5,715 bases of DNA, taken from assembly GCA_019310865.1 (NCBI GenBank), contig JAFDDL010000266.1, positions 1 through 5,715 of the forward strand, read 5' to 3'. The notes under the pieces are model-generated. The model was not told the origin of the DNA, made no database searches, and worked only from the letters and a program-made list of their open reading frames with translations. Shown piece after piece: positions 5,686-5,715 of the stretch. Source of the stretch: Deltaproteobacteria bacterium. GTDB taxonomy: Bacteria; Desulfobacterota; Desulfobacteria; Desulfobacterales; JAFDDL01. Position 1 is the first letter of the stretch, and every line of letters begins with the position of its first letter. A program made the translations under genes and the position numbers.

Positions 5686-5715
5686 AATCTCATTATCGAA
5701 CGCTGCACCTGACCG

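Noticed and set aside
1..5715. CRISPR array, tRNA or rRNA gene, or full insertion sequence
   Set aside because: No regularly spaced repeats, cloverleaf-like arms, rRNA-like segments or transposase motifs were seen on either strand.

Overview
The window looks like part of a bacterial chromosome. The core has moderate-to-high GC and encodes two metabolic enzymes. The more AT-rich edges hold pieces of mobile, defence-type nucleotidyltransferase loci. A fused NDP-forming acyl-CoA synthetase, a COG3653-type amidohydrolase and MNT/HEPN-type genes together fit an anaerobic bacterium such as a Desulfobacterota (deltaproteobacterial) or Firmicutes lineage. This is inferred from gene type only; no marker gene is present.

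Layout. On the minus strand at the left edge lie a doubtful short ORF (3-185), a HEPN toxin gene cut off after 29 codons (220-309), and an intact MNT nucleotidyltransferase of 105 aa (290-607). A gene-free stretch of about 415 bases follows. It holds a REP-like hairpin (747-767) and, near its end, an extended -10 element overlapped by a small palindrome (982-999). The largest intact gene is on the plus strand (1024-3177): a 717-aa acyl-CoA synthetase of the ADP-forming type, with the ATP-grasp half before the CoA-binding half. It converges, across a stem-loop (3158-3188), on a minus-strand N-acyl-D-amino-acid deacylase/amidohydrolase (3215-4940). That gene is split by a one-base frameshift in a run of six A at 3485-3490. 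Upstream of it on the minus strand are a 29-codon unrecognised gene remnant (5054-5143), a small ORF that reads across this remnant in another frame (5022-5243), and a second nucleotidyltransferase (5218-5685). The second nucleotidyltransferase has Gly in place of the first Asp of its metal-binding motif.

How the genes relate. The deacylase would release a carboxylic acid from an N-acyl-D-amino acid. The synthetase interconverts carboxylic acid plus CoA plus ATP with acyl-CoA. A functional link is possible, but the genes are convergent and do not form an operon. The edge genes resemble toxin-antitoxin or abortive-infection modules in decay: a truncated toxin beside an intact antitoxin on the left, and a changed catalytic motif with an apparently chimeric partner on the right. 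I do not see a complete new system. The main points of interest are the decay scars, the hidden gene remnant at a probable recombination junction, and the frameshift.
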